Below the pieces are notes generated by a model. It was given only the letters and a program-made list of their open reading frames with translations, did no database searches and was not told where the DNA came from. Of a stretch of 7,928 nt of DNA, positions 1-5,579 are shown one piece after another. The stretch is from contig DUGU01000106.1 of NCBI GenBank assembly GCA_013331215.1, forward strand, positions 1 through 7,928, given 5' to 3'. The DNA is from Methanoregulaceae archaeon (GTDB taxonomy: Archaea; Halobacteriota; Methanomicrobia; Methanomicrobiales; Methanospirillaceae). Positions within the stretch are counted from its first letter, which is position 1. Every line of letters begins with the position of its first letter. The translations under genes and the position numbers were made by a program.

Positions 1-316
1 CGGACGTGATCTTCGTGTCGTCGCCCTCGGCGACCTGGACCATCTTCTTGATCTTCTCGGCGATCGCCCCGGAGTCCTTGACGATCGAGAAGTCCTTGTT
101 GTAGCCGAGGACCTGGTTGAACTTGCCGCCGACCTTTCCACTGGCGAGCGCGGCCTCGAGTCCTCCGAGGTTCACCGCGACCGTGCGCTTGGTCAGGTCG
201 ATGATCTTCCCGATCCCGGGGTTCGTCACGGGGCTGATCTTGTCGAGCGCAACCCCGCTCTTCAGCAGCTTCCCTACATCATCGTAGAGATCAATTGTCT
301 CAGTGTATTTCGCCAT
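1..316 (-). CDS. mcrB: Methyl-coenzyme M reductase subunit beta, N-terminal part (cut by window edge)
   Basis: This is the first 105 codons of McrB, a subunit of the cytoplasmic nickel-F430 enzyme that releases methane from methyl-coenzyme M and coenzyme B in the last step of methanogenesis. Translating the minus strand gives a protein starting MAKYTETIDLYDD, followed by SPVTNPGIGK, KRTVAVNLGGLEAAL and KVGGKFNQVLGY. These match remembered McrB N-termini (for example M. thermautotrophicus MAKFEDKVDLYDD and KRTVAVNLEGIENAL). The ATG at 316-314 has a ribosome binding site AGAGG at 327-323, six bases upstream, so the start is well supported. The rest of the gene, and probably mcrDCGA, lies left of the window. 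Upstream on the same strand is the tungstate transporter operon, separated by about 320 bases with its own promoter. Identification is from recall of the family, without a database search. Confidence 0.95.
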   Translation of the reverse strand, partial: MAKYTETIDLYDDVGKLLKSGVALDKISPVTNPGIGKIIDLTKRTVAVNLGGLEAALASGKVGGKFNQVLGYNKDFSIVKDSGAIAEKIKKMVQVAEGDDTKITS

Positions 317-420
317 AACTTTCCTCTGGTTAGTGTTTCGTCAGATCGATTCGGTAGTGTGGCTGAATAGTGGTGGTTCCTTCAGATGTCGCTGGAGATC
401 AATGACGGTCACTAATGCAC

Positions 421-435
421 GTCCCCTCATGGGAC
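421..435 (-). repeat. Inverted repeat at the predicted 5' end of the mcr mRNA
   Basis: Perfect 5-bp arms GTCCC (421-425) and GGGAC (431-435) flank a 5-base loop. On the minus strand it reads GTCCCATGAGGGGAC and sits where transcription from the TATA box at 456-466 should begin. It could be an operator or a hairpin at the extreme 5' end of the transcript. The arms are short, so chance occurrence is possible. Confidence 0.4.
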
Positions 436-455
436 ATTCCAGTTATTCTCAATCT

Positions 456-466
456 CCTTATATAAG
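456..466 (-). promoter_or_regulatory. Probable TATA box of the mcr operon
   Basis: On the minus strand the sequence reads CTTATATAAGG, a strong archaeal TATA element and the best candidate between mcrB and the operon upstream. A start site about 25 bases downstream would fall near 431-436, giving a leader of roughly 119 nt before the mcrB ATG. An A8 tract lies just upstream on this strand (475-482 on the plus strand is T8). The start site is inferred from spacing only. Confidence 0.6.
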
Positions 467-605
467 AGTGCCGATTTTTTTTCAAGCGTGATTAATATGT
501 ATTAATTTCAATAATTTCGATTTAGGGGAGAATATTCAAATAATAGGTTGATTTCCGGTTTTACAGATCGACAGGGTACCACGAATCTTCTGACAGGTAG
601 TACTA

Positions 606-622
606 AATCAAAAAACTCAAGA
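606..622 (-). terminator. U-tract terminator after the tungstate ATPase gene
   Basis: On the minus strand, about 20 bases beyond the ATPase stop codon, the transcript would read GAGUUUUUUGAUUU (T6 at 615-610). Archaeal RNA polymerase commonly terminates at such U tracts without needing a hairpin. No strong stem is visible here. Confidence 0.5.
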
Positions 623-637
623 TAAAACTTTCGAAGA

Positions 638-1717
638 TCATGCGCGCGGTATAAGATGGGCGCCGTTGGGGTCGAACTCGGCGCAAACAACCGTGCCCGG
701 TCCGAGCCCGAGCTGGAGGTATGAAAGGCGGCGGATCAGGGCGACGAGCGGAAATCCGCAGTCGAGCAGGACCCGGACCAGCGGCCCCTCGCTGTCGATG
801 GCCGTGACAAGGCCATGGAGGTGGTTCGCCGTACCCGGGCGGCAGGCCTCGCCCTTCGTGAGCACGATCTCTTCCGGCCGGATGGCCACGGTGACCGGGC
901 CCGCCACCGGAACGTGGAATGCGACGGCGAGGGTCGACTCCCCGCCGATTCGCACGAACGCGACCCCGCGGTCCATCCGCTCTACGACCCCCTCGACCAG
1001 GTTCTCGGCTCCAACGAACTGCGCAACCTCGATGCTCATGGGCCGGTAGAAGAGTTCGAGGGGCGTCCCGACCTGGACCAGCCGACCGCCTGCCATCACG
1101 GCCAGCCGATCGCAGAGCCGCTGGCCCTGTTCGAGGTTGTGGGTCGCCATCACGACCGTCGTGCCTCGGTCCTTCCGAAGCCCCGCGACCACCTCCTCGA
1201 TCACGTTCGTCGAGAGCGGGTCCAGGTTCGCTGTCGGCTCGTCGAGGAAGAGCACCTCCGGGTCGGTCACGAGGCAGCGCGCGATCGAGACGCGCTGGAG
1301 CTCGCCGCCCGAGAGCGTCGAGGCGCGCCGGTCCTCGAACCCGCCGAGTCCGACCAGTTCGAGAGCCTCCGCGACCCGGAGCCGTCGCGCGCTGCGCGGG
1401 ACGCCCCGGAGGGCCAGGCCGTACGCGACGTTCTCGAAGACGTTCATGCGGAAGGCGGCCGGGCGCTGGAAGACCATCGCCATTCGCCGCCGGAGGGCGA
1501 TGAGGTCCCGCGAACCGCGGACCACTTCGTCCTCGCCGATCCAGAGGCGTCCGCGGGTCGGTGGAATGAGCAGGTCGAGGATGCGGATCAGCGAGCTCTT
1601 GCCCCCGCCCGAGGGACCTATCAGCCCGAAGGACTCGCCCTTCTTGACGTCGAGGGAAATACCGTCGAGGACGGTCTTCTCGCCGGCGTCCCACCCGATG
1701 CCCTCGCCCCGAATCAC
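638..1717 (-). CDS. tupC: Tungstate/molybdate ABC transporter, ATP-binding protein (TupC type)
   Basis: A 359-residue ATPase that powers oxyanion uptake on the cytoplasmic face of the membrane with the permease encoded just upstream. Visible in order: Walker A GPSGGGKS (34-41), Q-loop VFQRP (Gln84), signature LSGGELQ (135-141), Walker B VLFLDEP (155-161), D-loop NLD (164-166) and switch His193. Residues ~230-359 form a C-terminal extension with IRPEEIVLT (279-287) and a TOBE-like end, as in molybdate/tungstate and related importers. The FRMNVFENVAYGL stretch after the Q-loop is typical of this subgroup. The chosen start is GTG at 1717-1715, overlapping the permease TGA by four bases (GTGA), which implies translational coupling; a longer frame upstream would run through the permease gene. 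Substrate is inferred from neighbours; the ATPase alone would not separate tungstate from molybdate. Confidence 0.9.
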   Translation of the reverse strand: MIRGEGIGWDAGEKTVLDGISLDVKKGESFGLIGPSGGGKSSLIRILDLLIPPTRGRLWIGEDEVVRGSRDLIALRRRMAMVFQRPAAFRMNVFENVAYGLALRGVPRSARRLRVAEALELVGLGGFEDRRASTLSGGELQRVSIARCLVTDPEVLFLDEPTANLDPLSTNVIEEVVAGLRKDRGTTVVMATHNLEQGQRLCDRLAVMAGGRLVQVGTPLELFYRPMSIEVAQFVGAENLVEGVVERMDRGVAFVRIGGESTLAVAFHVPVAGPVTVAIRPEEIVLTKGEACRPGTANHLHGLVTAIDSEGPLVRVLLDCGFPLVALIRRLSYLQLGLGPGTVVCAEFDPNGAHLIPRA

Positions 1718-2409
1718 GCACGTCCGCCTCCCTGCAGGAGGTTGACACCGAGGTTGACCACGAGCGCGATCGCGAGCAGGATGATGCCGAGCGCGATCGA
1801 GAGCGAGATATTGCCCCGGCCGGTCTCGAGGCTGATCGCAGTCGTGAGGATGCGCGTGAAACCCCGGATGTTCCCGCCGATCATAATCGCGATGCCGACC
1901 TCGGAGATCGCGCGCCCGAACGCGAGCGCGACCGCCGCGAGGATCGCGAACCGCGCCTCACGGAGGAGGGCGAGGAGCTGCTGCCACCGCGTCGCCCCGA
2001 GCGAGGCGAGCGTATCGCGTACTATCGGGTCGATCACGGCGAGGGCCGCGATGGTCAGCCCGATCAGGATCGGGAGGACCAGGATGGTCTGGCCGATGAT
2101 AACCCCGGTCGAGGTGAAGAGGAGATGGAGCTGGCCGAAGGGGCCGGAGGACGAGATCAGCAGGAAGAGCAGGAGCCCGATGATCACCGTCGGCAGGGAG
2201 TAGAGCGTCTGGATGACATACATCAGCCCCCGTTTTCCCGGGAACTCGCGCAACGCGATCAGGCCCGCCACCGGGAGCGAGATCAGCGTGCCGATCAGGA
2301 TCGCCGAGAGAGAGATATAGATTGTGCGCCCGGTGATCTCGAGCACCTCGGGGTTGAGCGAGACGATCAGGTTGATCGCCTGGAGAAAACCCTCGACGAT
2401 CTCGCTCAT
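1714..2409 (-). CDS. tupB: Tungstate ABC transporter, permease (TupB type)
   Basis: A 231-residue membrane protein forming the channel for tungstate import. It has about five or six hydrophobic segments (roughly residues 31-53, 63-86, 101-125, 153-180 and 202-225). Between the third and fourth lies the cytoplasmic coupling loop that contacts the ATPase, with DTLASLGATRWQQ (132-144); the ALAFGRAISEVG stretch (161-172) is typical of TupB-like permeases. The ATG at 2409-2407 is chosen because a GTGAGGG ribosome binding site lies at 2423-2417, seven bases upstream, and the protein then begins close to the first helix. A GTG 33 bases earlier adds an arginine-rich tail with no binding site. It is the first gene of a two-gene operon with the ATPase, and is divergent from the binding-protein gene. 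Confidence 0.92.
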   Translation of the reverse strand: MSEIVEGFLQAINLIVSLNPEVLEITGRTIYISLSAILIGTLISLPVAGLIALREFPGKRGLMYVIQTLYSLPTVIIGLLLFLLISSSGPFGQLHLLFTSTGVIIGQTILVLPILIGLTIAALAVIDPIVRDTLASLGATRWQQLLALLREARFAILAAVALAFGRAISEVGIAIMIGGNIRGFTRILTTAISLETGRGNISLSIALGIILLAIALVVNLGVNLLQGGGRA

Positions 2410-2468
2410 GAAACGGCCCTCACGTGTGCGCGGTCGGTGCACCGACGCCCGAACTGGTCAAGTACCCT

Positions 2469-2502
2469 TTGGTTTACCAATTGATTGACCAGATGATTCA
2501 CC
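2469..2502. repeat. Three 12-bp-spaced direct repeats, candidate operator of the divergent tungstate genes
   Basis: Three decamers follow one another with a 12-base period: TTGGTTTACC (2469-2478), TTGATTGACC (2481-2490) and ATGATTCACC (2493-2502). The second differs from each neighbour at two of ten positions. A weaker TACC at 2463-2466 keeps the same spacing. The first copy also forms a palindrome TTGGT-TT-ACCAA (2469-2480). Lying between divergent transporter promoters, this is a plausible binding array for an oxyanion-responsive regulator. No such regulator is encoded in the window. Confidence 0.45.
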
Positions 2503-2536
2503 TTTTCTAATGAATACTAGAGAAAGATTCAACTAT

Positions 2537-2546
2537 CTTATTAAAC
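2537..2546 (+). promoter_or_regulatory. Probable TATA box of the fused binding-protein gene
   Basis: CTTATTAAAC, preceded by a purine-rich GAAAG (2522-2526), lies about 25 bases before the ATG at 2567. This places the transcription start at or next to the start codon. The reverse complement (GTTTAATAAG) is also TATA-like, so the same element could serve the divergent permease operon. Inferred from sequence and spacing only. Confidence 0.45.
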
Positions 2547-2566
2547 ACATCGGTTCTGGCTGTACT

Positions 2567-4495
2567 ATGATCATGAAGAAGATGCTGACAGGAGCAGGTG
2601 CCCTCGCACTGCTCCTCGTGCTGATGCTCGCAGTGGCCGGCTGCACGGGGACTACCCCCGGCGGCAACGCGACCGCAACCCCCGCCGTCACGGGCGGGGT
2701 GACGACCGTACCGAACGTCACGGCGGTACCGACGAATGTCACCGGTCCGCGGACGGACCTGTTGATCGCGACCACGACTTCGCTCGAGGACACCGGGCTT
2801 CTCGATAACCTGACCCCGATCTACGAGGCCATGCACCCGGTGAACCTGAAGATCACCTCGCAGGGCACGGGCCTCGCGATACAGCTCGCCAAACGCGGCG
2901 ACGCCGACCTGCTGCTCGTCCACTCGCCGAGCCAGGAGGTCGCGTTCATGGAGCAGGGCAACGGCGTGAACCGTCGCGCGTTCGCGTACAACTACTTCAT
3001 CATCGTCGGGCCCGCGAACGACCCGGCCGGGATCAAGGGGCTCACGCCCGAGGCCGCCTTCGTGAAGATCATGCAGGCCGGTAAGGCCGGCAACAGCGCC
3101 GTCGTTTTCGCCTCGCGCGGCGACAACTCCGGGACCAACACGGCCGAGATCTCCCTCTGGGGCAAGGCGGGGGTCAACTACACGAAGGACGTCCAGAACT
3201 CCGGCGCCTGGTACTTAGAGACCGGCAAGGGCATGGGCGATACCCTCACGCTCGCGAGCGAGAAGGGCGCGTATACGCTCTCGGACGAGGGGACCTACCT
3301 CGCATACAAGAACAGACTCAATCTCGTGCCCCTGATCACCGAGGGAGCGAGCCTGCTGAACATCTACTCGGCCATCACCGTGGTCCCGAAGGGGAACACG
3401 ACGGCCACGCTCGACACGGCGAACGACTACATCAACTTCCTGATCTCGCCGCAGGGACAGGCGCTGATCGCCGACTACGGGAAGGACAAGTACGGCAAGG
3501 GGCTCTTCAACCCCATGACCCCGGCGAAGGCAACGGAGTTCAAGGTCGACTCGTCGACACCGGCCACGGCCACGAAGCCGGTCCTCGTCTATGCCGCCGG
3601 AAGCCTGGCCTCGCCGTTCGCCAAGATCAAGAAGTTATTCGATGCGAACAATACCGGCGCTGAGCTGGGCGTGTACACGGGCGCCTCGGTCGCCGAGATC
3701 GAGAAGATTACCAAGGCCGGCCAGAAAGCCGACGTACTCGCGTCCGCCGATGCCTACCTGATCCCGAAGCTGATGTACCCGAGCAACGCGAGCTGGATGC
3801 TCTCGTTCGCCCGGAACGCGATGGTGATCGCGTACAACAACACCACCTCGGACTACGGGAAGGAGATCACGGCCGCCAACTGGTTCGACGTCCTGAGCCG
3901 TCAGAACGTCAGTTACGCGATCTCAGACCCGACCACGGACCCCGGCGGCTACCGTTCGTTCATGGTGATCAAGCTGGCCGAGCAACAGTACAACAGGAAT
4001 GATCTCTTCCAGAAGCTCGTGGCCGACCACTCCAAGGTGACTGTCTCGCAGACAGGCGGCGTGACGACCATCGACGTCTCGAAGCCGACTCCCGACGGCA
4101 AGACCCTGGTGATCCCGAACAGCACCACCCCGACCTACATCGACCAGCTCAAGACGGGCAAGGTCGACTACATCTTCACCTACCGGTCGAACGCAGTCCA
4201 GAACGGTTTCAACTACATCACACTCCCGCCGGCCATCGACCTCTCGGACCCGGCGCAGGCGACCGCGTATGCAAAGGTCCAGGTGAAGCGCCCCGATGGC
4301 TCGACCGAAGCGGGCATGCCTATCGTCTACGGGATCACGGTCCCGGCGGTGGCAAAGAACCCCGACCTCGGGCAGGCGTTCGTGCGCCTGCTGACCGGTC
4401 CTCAGGGCGCCTCGGTCCTCACAACCGACGGGTTCACCCCGATGACACCGGCCGAGATGAACGGGACTGTACCAGCCGGCGCCATGGCTGCTTGA
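2567..4495 (+). CDS. tupA: Fused double tungstate-binding lipoprotein (TupA-like plus WtpA/ModA-like)
   Basis: A 642-residue secreted protein that captures tungstate or molybdate for the transporter. A signal peptide has Lys-rich start, hydrophobic core (7-21) and lipobox VAGC (Cys26), followed by a Thr/Pro-rich linker to ~60, so it is probably membrane-anchored outside the cell. Residues ~63-325 are TupA-like: the ligand motif TTTS (69-72), SRGDNSGT (183-190) and TLSDEGTYL (237-245). Residues ~338-642 are WtpA/ModA-like: YAAGSL (342-347), KADVLASAD (387-395) and DPTTDPGGYRS (454-464), whose Asp458 fits the carboxylate ligand of WtpA. Each half is about the usual length of a complete binding protein. 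Start: ATG 2567 (or 2573) gives a normal signal peptide; an earlier ATG at 2510 adds 19 residues unlike one. No clear ribosome binding site is present, consistent with a leaderless mRNA. The gene is divergent from its permease and ATPase. Confidence 0.9.
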   Translation: MIMKKMLTGAGALALLLVLMLAVAGCTGTTPGGNATATPAVTGGVTTVPNVTAVPTNVTGPRTDLLIATTTSLEDTGLLDNLTPIYEAMHPVNLKITSQGTGLAIQLAKRGDADLLLVHSPSQEVAFMEQGNGVNRRAFAYNYFIIVGPANDPAGIKGLTPEAAFVKIMQAGKAGNSAVVFASRGDNSGTNTAEISLWGKAGVNYTKDVQNSGAWYLETGKGMGDTLTLASEKGAYTLSDEGTYLAYKNRLNLVPLITEGASLLNIYSAITVVPKGNTTATLDTANDYINFLISPQGQALIADYGKDKYGKGLFNPMTPAKATEFKVDSSTPATATKPVLVYAAGSLASPFAKIKKLFDANNTGAELGVYTGASVAEIEKITKAGQKADVLASADAYLIPKLMYPSNASWMLSFARNAMVIAYNNTTSDYGKEITAANWFDVLSRQNVSYAISDPTTDPGGYRSFMVIKLAEQQYNRNDLFQKLVADHSKVTVSQTGGVTTIDVSKPTPDGKTLVIPNSTTPTYIDQLKTGKVDYIFTYRSNAVQNGFNYITLPPAIDLSDPAQATAYAKVQVKRPDGSTEAGMPIVYGITVPAVAKNPDLGQAFVRLLTGPQGASVLTTDGFTPMTPAEMNGTVPAGAMAA

Positions 4496-4500
4496 ACCAC

Positions 4501-4511
4501 CCTCTTTTTCC
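4501..4511 (+). terminator. Pyrimidine-rich U-tract terminator after the binding-protein gene
   Basis: CCTCTTTTTCCC begins six bases after the TGA of the fused gene. A run of five T in a pyrimidine tract directly after a stop codon fits archaeal intrinsic termination. Confidence 0.5.
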
Positions 4512-4593
4512 CGCTGCTGTCTCCGCAGCCCGACCCTCTCTGGACCTAGCGGAGCTTATAGGGCCACAACAGAACTCTGCAAGGCGAAAGGAT

Positions 4594-4609
4594 CAGAAAG
4601 TATTTATTA
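4594..4609 (+). promoter_or_regulatory. Probable BRE/TATA promoter of the repeat-protein gene
   Basis: CAGAAAG (BRE-like, 4594-4600) is followed by TATTTATTA (4601-4609), an AT-rich element in otherwise GC-rich DNA. A start near 4630 would give a leader of about 55-60 nt with a GGGAG ribosome binding site at 4676-4680, eight bases before the ATG at 4689. Confidence 0.5.
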
Positions 4610-4688
4610 CATCTGCGGTATAGGGAATCGCCGTAGTAGCACTCATGCACCAGGCCGACAACAGCGCCCGGGACCGGGAGTCACGACC

Positions 4689-5153
4689 ATGGCTGGCAAC
4701 ACCAACGATGAATCTGGCAAATCGAACCGGGGCCTTGCCTCGGCCGACGAGAAGACGCGGCAGCGGGTCGCCCGCGCCGGCGGCGAAGCACCGCACTCCA
4801 AACGGGGGCTCCAGGCGGCGGATGAGCACACGCGCGAGCGCGTCGCCCGCGCCGGCGGCGAGGCGCCCCATCGCGTTCGCGGCCTTCAGGCGGCGGATGA
4901 GCACACGCGGGAACGCGTCGCCCGTGCCGGCGGCGAGGCGCCCCATCGCGTTCGCGGCCTTCAGGCGGCGGACGAGAAGACGCGGGAACGCGTCGCCCGT
5001 GCCGGCGGAGAAGCCCCGCACGAGAGACGCGGGCTCCAGGCGGCCGACGAGAAGACCAGGGAGCGCGTCGCCCGTGCCGGCGGGGAGGCCTCCCACGGCG
5101 GACGCGTAGGCTCCTCCCGGGTGCACGGCGATGATGAAGAGGGGGGCGCTTGA
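4689..5153 (+). CDS. KGG-like tandem-repeat protein, possible stress protein
   Basis: A 154-residue, Arg/Ala/Gly/Glu-rich soluble protein made of five tandem 25-residue units (residues 14-138), each near RGLQAADEKTRERVARAGGEAPH plus two variable residues. The unit resembles the KGG repeat of bacterial and archaeal stress proteins (YciG type), with the usual Lys-Gly-Gly replaced by Arg-Ala-Gly-Gly. Each unit alternates a charged, probably helical part with a glycine turn. There is no signal peptide and no membrane segment. The ATG has a GGGAG ribosome binding site. The last unit is followed by a non-repeat tail (139-154) and TGA at 5151-5153, but the same frame then continues into a sixth unit ending at TAA 5250-5252, so this may be a shortened product. 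KGG membership is by motif resemblance; a biochemical role is not known to me. Confidence 0.75.
   Translation: MAGNTNDESGKSNRGLASADEKTRQRVARAGGEAPHSKRGLQAADEHTRERVARAGGEAPHRVRGLQAADEHTRERVARAGGEAPHRVRGLQAADEKTRERVARAGGEAPHERRGLQAADEKTRERVARAGGEASHGGRVGSSRVHGDDEEGGA
4728..5102 (+). repeat. Five tandem 75-bp coding repeats
   Basis: Units begin at 4728, 4803, 4878, 4953 and 5028, each 75 bp, so copy number can change without breaking the frame. The second and third are nearly identical in DNA as well as protein, including the connecting CCCCATCGCGTTCGCGGCC, which points to recent duplication. The first and last are more diverged. The in-phase period also creates long open frames in the other frames and on the opposite strand, which are not genes. 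Confidence 0.9.
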
Positions 5154-5252
5154 GGCTCGAACCGCGGGCCCACCTCGGCCGGCGGTGAGACCCATGAGCG
5201 TGTGGCTCGCAAGAGCGGCGGGGCCTCGCACGGCGGGCACGGCCGCTCGTAA
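5154..5252 (+). pseudogene. In-frame sixth repeat unit beyond the TGA, apparent cut-off C-terminus
   Basis: In exactly the frame of the gene upstream, the codons after TGA 5151-5153 read GSNRGPTSAGG, then ETHERVARKSGGASH and GGHGRS, ending at TAA 5250-5252. ERVAR and GGASH match the upstream units, and the ending resembles the standard C-terminus of KGG proteins. A U-tract follows the TAA rather than the TGA. This suggests the original gene ended at 5252 and that the TGA is a nonsense mutation, a read-through site or a sequence error. Because the sixth unit is in the same frame, one indel cannot explain it; one substitution can. Confidence 0.6.
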
Positions 5253-5265
5253 GGATCGGCTGACT

Positions 5266-5278
5266 GCTCTCTTTTTCC
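5266..5278 (+). terminator. U-tract terminator after the repeat-protein gene
   Basis: GCTCTCTTTTTCC lies about 15-25 bases after the TAA at 5250-5252 and before the ferredoxin promoter. Its position supports 5252 as the ancestral end of the repeat gene. Confidence 0.45.
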
Positions 5279-5309
5279 GAACTGCGTTCGTACCGGAACG
5301 CGTGCCAGT

Positions 5310-5318
5310 ACTTAAATA
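5310..5318 (+). promoter_or_regulatory. Probable TATA box of the ferredoxin gene
   Basis: ACTTAAATA lies about 40 bases before the ferredoxin ATG. A start site near 5338 would leave a leader of about 15-18 nt that just includes the AGGAGA ribosome binding site at 5342-5347. Inferred from spacing. Confidence 0.5.
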
Positions 5319-5354
5319 CGAGCAGGTCGAATCCCGCTGACAGGAGAACGATCC

Positions 5355-5579
5355 ATGCCACACGTTAGGATCGACCGGGACGGCTGCATCAGCTGCGGTA
5401 CCTGCTGGCTGGAGTGCCCCGACGTCTTCGAGGAGAACCCCGCCGACGCCAAGAGCCAGGTCGTCGAGCGCTACCGGGGCGGGGGGGAGCCGGCAGAGGG
5501 CGAAGTAACGGACGAGCTCGCCGACTGCGTCCAGCGGGCGGCCGACGCATGCCCCGTCGTCGTGATCACGGTCGTGTGA
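5355..5579 (+). CDS. Single-cluster ferredoxin
   Basis: A 74-residue cytoplasmic electron carrier. Cys11, Cys14 and Cys17 (CISCGTC) with Cys66 followed by Pro67 are the expected ligands of one [4Fe-4S] or [3Fe-4S] cluster. Cys21 and Cys58 are at the positions that form a disulfide in Desulfovibrio gigas ferredoxin II and Pyrococcus furiosus ferredoxin. The sequence CPDVFEEN after the first motif and the DCVQRAADACP ending are typical of this type. The length is somewhat above the ~58-67 residues of those relatives because of an acidic, glycine-rich loop at ~39-52. ATG 5355 has an AGGAGA ribosome binding site at 5342-5347. It seems to be transcribed alone, so its redox partner cannot be named. 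The gene directly downstream is convergent and its stop codon touches this one. Confidence 0.92.
   Translation: MPHVRIDRDGCISCGTCWLECPDVFEENPADAKSQVVERYRGGGEPAEGEVTDELADCVQRAADACPVVVITVV

Larger units (their letters stand above)
317..637. other. Intergenic region between mcrB and the tungstate transporter operon
   Basis: About 320 bases without a convincing gene. It is far more AT-rich than its surroundings, especially 470-620. Reading along the minus strand, it holds the U-tract end of the transporter operon (610-615), an AT-rich block with two ATTAAT copies (491-496 and 501-506), an A8 tract, the mcr TATA box, an inverted repeat at the predicted start site and the mcrB ribosome binding site. 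Small open frames in either direction lack binding sites and protein character. Confidence 0.7.

Noticed and set aside
341..430. 29-codon upstream frame in the mcr leader (ATG 430-428, TGA 343-341, minus strand)
   Set aside because: It has no ribosome binding site, starts a few bases from the predicted transcript end and lies inside the inverted repeat. Without conservation it cannot be supported.
303..491. 62-codon plus-strand frame across the mcr leader
   Set aside because: No binding site or protein character, and antisense to the mcr leader and promoter.
603..1748. 381-residue minus-strand frame overlapping the ATPase gene
   Set aside because: A +1 shadow of tupC dominated by Arg, Gly and Pro, while the frame ending at 638 carries every ABC motif.
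815..2203. 462-residue open frame on the plus strand opposite the transporter genes
   Set aside because: It lies antisense to tupC and tupB, has an Arg/Pro-rich shadow composition and no domains. High-GC DNA gives such frames by chance.
4728..5102. Tandem repeats considered as a CRISPR array
   Set aside because: The units are contiguous, 75 bp, fully coding and have no unique spacers.
5151..5153. TGA considered as a selenocysteine codon
   Set aside because: No cysteine or selenocysteine context exists in this repeat family, and no selenocysteine insertion element is evident after the TAA.
4593..5363. Long minus-strand frames (256 and 226 residues) opposite the repeat gene
   Set aside because: The 75-bp period is a multiple of three, so all frames stay open across the array. 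The plus frame has the ribosome binding site, promoter and KGG-like motif.
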